In this document: positions 38,491-41,745 of the stretch, in pieces | Position numbering within the stretch: the first letter of the stretch is position 1 | Layout: each line of letters starts with the position of its first letter | Assembly: GCA_023265175.1 (NCBI GenBank) | Contig: JAHFUI010000017.1 | Coordinates: forward strand, 1 to 41,745 | Origin: Acidobacteriota bacterium | GTDB taxonomy: Bacteria; Acidobacteriota; Vicinamibacteria; Vicinamibacterales; CAVVIG01 | Direction of reading: 5' to 3' | DNA: 41,745 bases | Translations under genes and position numbers: made by a program | The notes under the pieces: generated by a model | The model's database searches: none | What the model was told of the DNA's origin: nothing | The model's input: only the letters and a program-made list of their open reading frames with translations

Positions 38491-38562
38491 GACCCTGGTC
38501 GGGCGGCCTTGAGGCCGATGGAGGTCGAGCCCGGGGTGAAGGTGCTTCGCCAGATCAGGGTC
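38491..38562 (+). ncRNA. Possible structured RNA or structured repeat
   Basis: The 324-bp gap 38432-38755 between divergent genes has no clear coding sequence. In it the segment folds as a three-way junction: a closing stem GACCCTGGT/ATCAGGGTC (9 bp with one G-U pair), an arm CGGGC/GCCCG (38500-38504 with 38529-38533) capped by GGCC-TTGA-GGCC, and a 7-bp stem GGTGAAG/CTTCGCC (38535-38551). The 38453-38477 stretch is another bulged hairpin. It could be an ncRNA, an mRNA leader on either strand, or a repeat. No promoter seen. Confidence 0.35.
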
Positions 38563-38755
38563 GCCCGCTCCCAAGGCAAGGCGCGGTCCACTCGCACCCG
38601 ATCACGCGCGTCGGCGCAATTGGTTGTCTGGCGAGGAGATGCGAGGTGGGCGCGCGCGTGGCGCGTGGAGTGGCGATCGGCGCGTGTTGAAAGTGACGCC
38701 TGCAGTTGCCGCAATGGACCGAACCTTCAGCGCGAGGTCTGCTAGGATCGCACGC

Positions 38756-39802
38756 ATGACACCTGCGATCAGAAGCACGATGGCTATCGCGGCGGTCTGG
38801 TTCTGCGGTGTCGGCGCCTATCTGAACGTCGCCGAGGCGCGGGGTGGACTCCCGGTGCAGCAAGTGCAGCAAGGCCAGCCAACCAGCACCACCGATATTG
38901 GCGATCTCGAGGTGCTCCAGCTCCGTCCCAACTTCTTCATGATCGCCGGCGCCGGCGGTCACATCGGCGTCCAGGTCGGTGACGATGGCGTGGTGGTCGT
39001 CGATGCTGGTTCGGCAACGAGGGCTGACGCGTCCCTGGCGGCGATCAAGAAGCTCACGCCACGGCCCATTCGATACGTCATCAATACCAGCGCCGATCCG
39101 GATCATGTCGGCGGCAACGAGACGCTCTCCAAAGCGGGCCAGACACTGTTCACGGCTCCCGGGTCGATCGCACTGCCAGGCAACTTCCTCGGGGGCGTCG
39201 CATCGATTCTCTCCGCCGAAAAAGTCCTGGAGAGAATGAGTGCGCCGACTGGACGGGCTTCCCCGTTCCCGGTCGGCGCATGGCCGACGGAAACGTTCGA
39301 CTACCCACGAAAGTACATGTACCTCAACGGCGAAGGCATCGAGATCCTGCACCAGCCCGCGGCGCATAGCGACGGCGATGTACTGGTCTTCTTCCGCCGT
39401 TCGGATGTGGTTGTTGCCGGCGACATCCTGGACACTACCCGTTTCCCCGTAATTAACGTGGCAAAGGGCGGCACCATCAACGGGGAGATCGCCGCGCTCA
39501 ATCGATTGGTGGAGCTGGCGATTCCCTCCGTGCCGATCGTCTCGCGGGAGGCCGGCACGCTGGTGATCCCGGGGCACGGTCGCGTGTGCGACCAGCTCGA
39601 CGTGGTGGAATACCGCGATATGGTCACGATCATTCGTGACCGGATTCGGGATTCGATCAAAGCGGGCGTGACCCTGGACCAGATCAAAGCTGCATCCCCA
39701 GCCAGGGGGTACACGCGCAGGTACGGTTCGGATTCGGGCCCGTGGACGACGAACAACTTCGTCGAAGCCGTTTATCGAAGTCTTGTACAGGAGAAGCCAT
39801 GA
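38756..39802 (+). CDS. Secreted metallo-beta-lactamase-fold protein with altered metal motif
   Basis: 348 residues from the ATG at 38756, with a signal peptide or membrane anchor (MAIAAVWFCGVGAYLNVAEA). The metallo-beta-lactamase fold is clear (HIGVQVGDDGVVVVDAGS, HSDGDVLVFF, VVVAGDILDT and IPGHGRVCD). In the first metal motif HxHxDH, the two leading histidines are replaced: INTSADPDHVGG gives Ser112, Asp114, Asp116 and His117. The second-site residues Asp116, His117 and the later Asp and His are kept. A one-metal enzyme or altered chemistry is possible. Its stop overlaps the next gene by 4 bp. Confidence 0.85.
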   Translation: MTPAIRSTMAIAAVWFCGVGAYLNVAEARGGLPVQQVQQGQPTSTTDIGDLEVLQLRPNFFMIAGAGGHIGVQVGDDGVVVVDAGSATRADASLAAIKKLTPRPIRYVINTSADPDHVGGNETLSKAGQTLFTAPGSIALPGNFLGGVASILSAEKVLERMSAPTGRASPFPVGAWPTETFDYPRKYMYLNGEGIEILHQPAAHSDGDVLVFFRRSDVVVAGDILDTTRFPVINVAKGGTINGEIAALNRLVELAIPSVPIVSREAGTLVIPGHGRVCDQLDVVEYRDMVTIIRDRIRDSIKAGVTLDQIKAASPARGYTRRYGSDSGPWTTNNFVEAVYRSLVQEKP

Positions 39803-40725
39803 GCGCCTGTCCAGTAGCGAAGCTTCGCCTCAAACCGCCCGGTAGCGTGTACGTGGCCCAGAGCGGCGAACCTTCGCTACTAGGCGGCCGCGTGGCGGCC
39901 GCACTAAGACAGCTTCTAGTGGCGTTCATCGCCGTGGCATCGCTCGCAACACCGGCGCGGGTGCACCCTCAGAATCGCGGTGCGCCATTGGCCCCGGCGC
40001 CGGCGCCAACGGCGAAGGCGTCGGCGCCCATCGATCTGAGCGGATATTGGGTGGCCGTTGTCAACGAAGACTGGCGCTACCGCATGGTGACGCCAGCGAA
40101 GGGGGACTACCGGGGCGTCCCGATCACGAATGAAGCGCTCAAGATCGTGAACGAGTGGAACCCCGCAGCCGATGAGGTCGCCGGGAACCAGTGCAAGTCG
40201 TATGGCGCCGCCGCAATCATGCGCGTTCCTGGACGCATCCACATCACGTGGCAGGATGACAACACGCTCGGTCTCGACACCGACGCCGGCATGCAGACGC
40301 GGCTCTTCCGCTTTTCGCCTTCCCCGGCCTCGAGGGAAACGCCGACCTCCGGGATCCCCGCCGGGCGGATTCTGCGCGGTGGAGTGTCGTGGCAGGGCAA
40401 TTCGGTCGCGCGCTGGGAACGCTCTGGGGCCGGCGGCGGCGGGAATCCGGCGGGTCCACCGACGCGCAGCGGATCGCTGAACGTCGTGACCACGAACATG
40501 CGAGCTGGATATCTCCGCAAGAACGGTGTCCCCTACAGCGAGAACGCCAGGGTCACCGAACACTTCGACGTGGCCCCGTACCCCGGCGGCGGTCAGTTGC
40601 TCGTGGTCACGACCGTGGTCGAAGACGCCCGGTATTTGACGCAGCCGTTCATCGTGAGCTCACATTTCAAGAAGGAAGCGGACGGCTCCAAATGGGATCC
40701 CACACCGTGCTCGTCAACGTGGTAA
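39799..40725 (+). CDS. Secreted DLSGxW-family protein with a repeat-encoded N-terminal extension
   Basis: 308 residues if translated from the ATG that overlaps the stop of the preceding gene (ATGA). Residues 1-35 are encoded by a hairpin element (39813-39914) and do not look natural; the signal peptide (LLVAFIAVASLATPARV) follows it. An in-frame GTG at 39892 would start just before the signal peptide, giving 277 residues. Landmarks: DLSGYWVAV, NQCKSYGAA, W-QGNSVARWE, LNVVTTNMRAGYLRKNG and VVEDARYL. It is a paralog of the proteins at 40692 and 8595; no function is known to me. Confidence 0.75.
   Translation: MSACPVAKLRLKPPGSVYVAQSGEPSLLGGRVAAALRQLLVAFIAVASLATPARVHPQNRGAPLAPAPAPTAKASAPIDLSGYWVAVVNEDWRYRMVTPAKGDYRGVPITNEALKIVNEWNPAADEVAGNQCKSYGAAAIMRVPGRIHITWQDDNTLGLDTDAGMQTRLFRFSPSPASRETPTSGIPAGRILRGGVSWQGNSVARWERSGAGGGGNPAGPPTRSGSLNVVTTNMRAGYLRKNGVPYSENARVTEHFDVAPYPGGGQLLVVTTVVEDARYLTQPFIVSSHFKKEADGSKWDPTPCSSTW
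39813..39914. repeat. Compound palindromic element at the start of a DLSGxW gene
   Basis: AGTAGCGAAGCTTCGCC (39813-39829) pairs with GGCGAACCTTCGCTACT (39865-39881) at 16 of 17 positions. Next come GCGGCCGC-GTG-GCGGCCGC (39884-39902) and ACTAAGACAGCT (39903-39914). The latter 12 bp also end the right arm of the element at 15944-16122 (16120-16131), and the double NotI motif recurs at 15920-15938. It therefore appears to be one copy of a dispersed family. Confidence 0.65.
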
Positions 40726-41639
40726 CGGCCCGTGGCGACTGTCGCCACGGGCTGCCGAGCCTTCGAACGGCGGTCGCCCTGCTCGTGCTGCTGGCGCCGC
40801 CGATCGATCGGAACGTCTTTGCACAGGCCGAGCTGACCGGATCGTGGGCGCCGAGGAATACGGAAGACATCTCGCGTGACTCGTACTCAGTGGACTATAT
40901 GGGGCTCCCGCTCAACGACGAGGCGCGCATGAGAGCGTTGAGCTACAACGCGTCGCAGCTGGCGATGATCGAACGCCAGTGCGAAGGATGGCCGGCGTTC
41001 TATTTCGCGCAGGGTCCTTTCGGCCTGAGGATCTGGAGCGACACGGAACCGGTCAAAGGCGCCACGATTTCTTACACGATCGGCGCATGGGAAGATCGTG
41101 CGCCGATGACCATCTGGATGGACGGGCGGCCGCACCCGTCCCAGTACGCCGAGCACACGCGCGGAGGCTTCACGACGGGCCGCTGGGAGGGCGACACGCT
41201 GGTCGCCTCCACCACGCACATGAAGGCGGGCTTCCTCCGGAAGAACGGACCGCCGAGCAGCGATCGGGCGTCGATGACGTCGCGCTTCTTCCGTCACGGC
41301 GATATCCTGACCGTGCTGGCGGTGGTCGAGGATCCGATCTACCTGGCCGAGCCACATATTGTGACGAAGAGCTTTCAGCTCGCCCCGGCGCCTCTCTCGC
41401 CCGTCGGTCCACCGTGCGTCTCGGGATTCGAAGGAAAGCGCCCCGGGGAAAGCGTTCCTCACTACGTGCCCGAGAAGAATCCGTTCGTTGATGAGCTCAC
41501 GAAGCTGTTTCACATTCCGAGGGAAGCCGTGTTGGGTTACCCGGAAACGATGTATCCGGAGTACCGGAAGAAGATCAAGGAGACGTACGTGCGTCCAGAG
41601 CCCTGTAAGAGAGATTGCGGCGCTCCGCCGCTTCGCTAG
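40692..41639 (+). CDS. Secreted DLSGxW-family protein, second tandem copy
   Basis: 315 residues from the ATG at 40692, which overlaps the end of the upstream gene by 34 bp. A GTG at 40719 (overlapping the stop region) is an alternative. The signal peptide is TAVALLVLLAPPIDRNVFAQ. Landmarks are LTGSWAPRN, RQCEGWPAF, MDGRPHPSQY, RWEGDTLVASTTHMKAGFL-RKNG, VVEDPIYLAEP and a Cys-rich, basic end (PEPCKRDCG). It is the tandem paralog of the gene at 39799. A perfect 12-bp-arm inverted repeat (40728-40752) lies in its N-terminal coding region. Confidence 0.78.
   Translation: MGSHTVLVNVVTARGDCRHGLPSLRTAVALLVLLAPPIDRNVFAQAELTGSWAPRNTEDISRDSYSVDYMGLPLNDEARMRALSYNASQLAMIERQCEGWPAFYFAQGPFGLRIWSDTEPVKGATISYTIGAWEDRAPMTIWMDGRPHPSQYAEHTRGGFTTGRWEGDTLVASTTHMKAGFLRKNGPPSSDRASMTSRFFRHGDILTVLAVVEDPIYLAEPHIVTKSFQLAPAPLSPVGPPCVSGFEGKRPGESVPHYVPEKNPFVDELTKLFHIPREAVLGYPETMYPEYRKKIKETYVRPEPCKRDCGAPPLR
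40728..40752. repeat. Perfect inverted repeat GCCCGTGGCGAC-T-GTCGCCACGGGC
   Basis: 12-bp perfect arms with a 1-nt spacer, located 3 bp after the stop at 40725 and inside the first codons of the next paralog. It is a strong stem and resembles a REP element; it could also act as a transcript end for the first gene. Confidence 0.7.
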
Positions 41640-41745
41640 AGCGTATTTCGAATACGGCCTATCTTCTGAAGGAGAGCCAGCGCGAGAACCTTCTCGATGT
41701 TCAGATCCGTGAACTCAGGGAAGGACTCGCTGTTTCGCTTAGTCT
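41636..41745 (-). CDS. C-terminal end of an unidentified protein (clipped by the window end)
   Basis: The minus strand is open for 35 codons before a TAG at 41636-41638 and reads protein-like (ESFPEFTDLNIEKVLALALL, then QKIGRIRNTL). It overlaps the convergent stop at 41639 by 3 bp. No family recognised; too short to be sure. A small CGTATT/AATACG stem (41642-41656) lies within it. Confidence 0.35.
   Translation of the reverse strand, partial: TKRNSESFPEFTDLNIEKVLALALLQKIGRIRNTL

Noticed and set aside
38491-38562. tRNA-like cloverleaf
   Set aside because: There is no anticodon arm with a CCA-compatible acceptor end and the loop lengths do not match a tRNA.

Overview
The window is high-GC bacterial chromosome. 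Its gene style points to Acidobacteriota, probably class Vicinamibacteria (subgroup 6). The evidence is a set of secreted DLSGxW proteins, an ECF sigma factor translationally coupled to a Ser/Thr kinase, an MMPL/LolA-like/porin export operon, and many short palindromic intergenic repeats. This is inferred from gene families only; there is no rRNA gene in the window. I see no prophage, insertion sequence with transposase, tRNA, rRNA or CRISPR array.

Layout. (1) 1-4468 (-): MMPL/RND transporter, LolA-like periplasmic protein and a porin-like outer-membrane protein cut by the window edge. They are driven divergently from an ArsR-rhodanese regulator (4603-5289) across an AT-rich inverted repeat. 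(2) 5299-6452 (-): RHH/VapC toxin-antitoxin pair and a Tat-exported protein of unknown function. (3) 6494-14629 (+): NAD-dependent molybdenum formate dehydrogenase (fused FdsG-FdsB, FdsA, FdsD) with a secreted DLSGxW protein inserted between the subunits, then an ECF sigma factor overlapping a membrane Ser/Thr kinase. (4) 14672-16865 (-): a GtrA-like membrane domain fused to an uncharacterised domain, and a CDP-alcohol phosphatidyltransferase. (5) 17103-22832 (+): M23 peptidase, SecA and IMP dehydrogenase. (6) 22880-24913 (-): TsaE and Nnr. (7) 25083-26611 (+): a coiled-coil repeat protein and a class IV aminotransferase. (8) 26574-31148 (-): glycine cleavage genes gcvT-gcvH-gcvP. (9) 31205-38431 (-): four overlapping genes (ABC ATPase, permease and two secreted proteins), headed by a 75-residue secreted protein with a twin CX6C pattern and an AAA+ enhancer-binding-type regulator without a normal GAFTGA loop; then PilZ, a prepilin-like protein and a ComEA-like protein. 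(10) 38756-41639 (+): a metallo-beta-lactamase-fold protein and two DLSGxW paralogs. A last minus-strand gene is clipped by the window end.

Two things stand out. The first is the regulator / twin-CX6C protein / ABC exporter / secreted-protein cluster (31205-36902), which matches no system I can name. The second is a set of short palindromic or tandem 'phrase' repeats, unrelated in sequence, that sit at gene ends. Several extend real reading frames: the kinase C-terminus, TsaE C-terminus, prepilin N-terminus, regulator C-terminus and the N-termini of the DLSGxW proteins.
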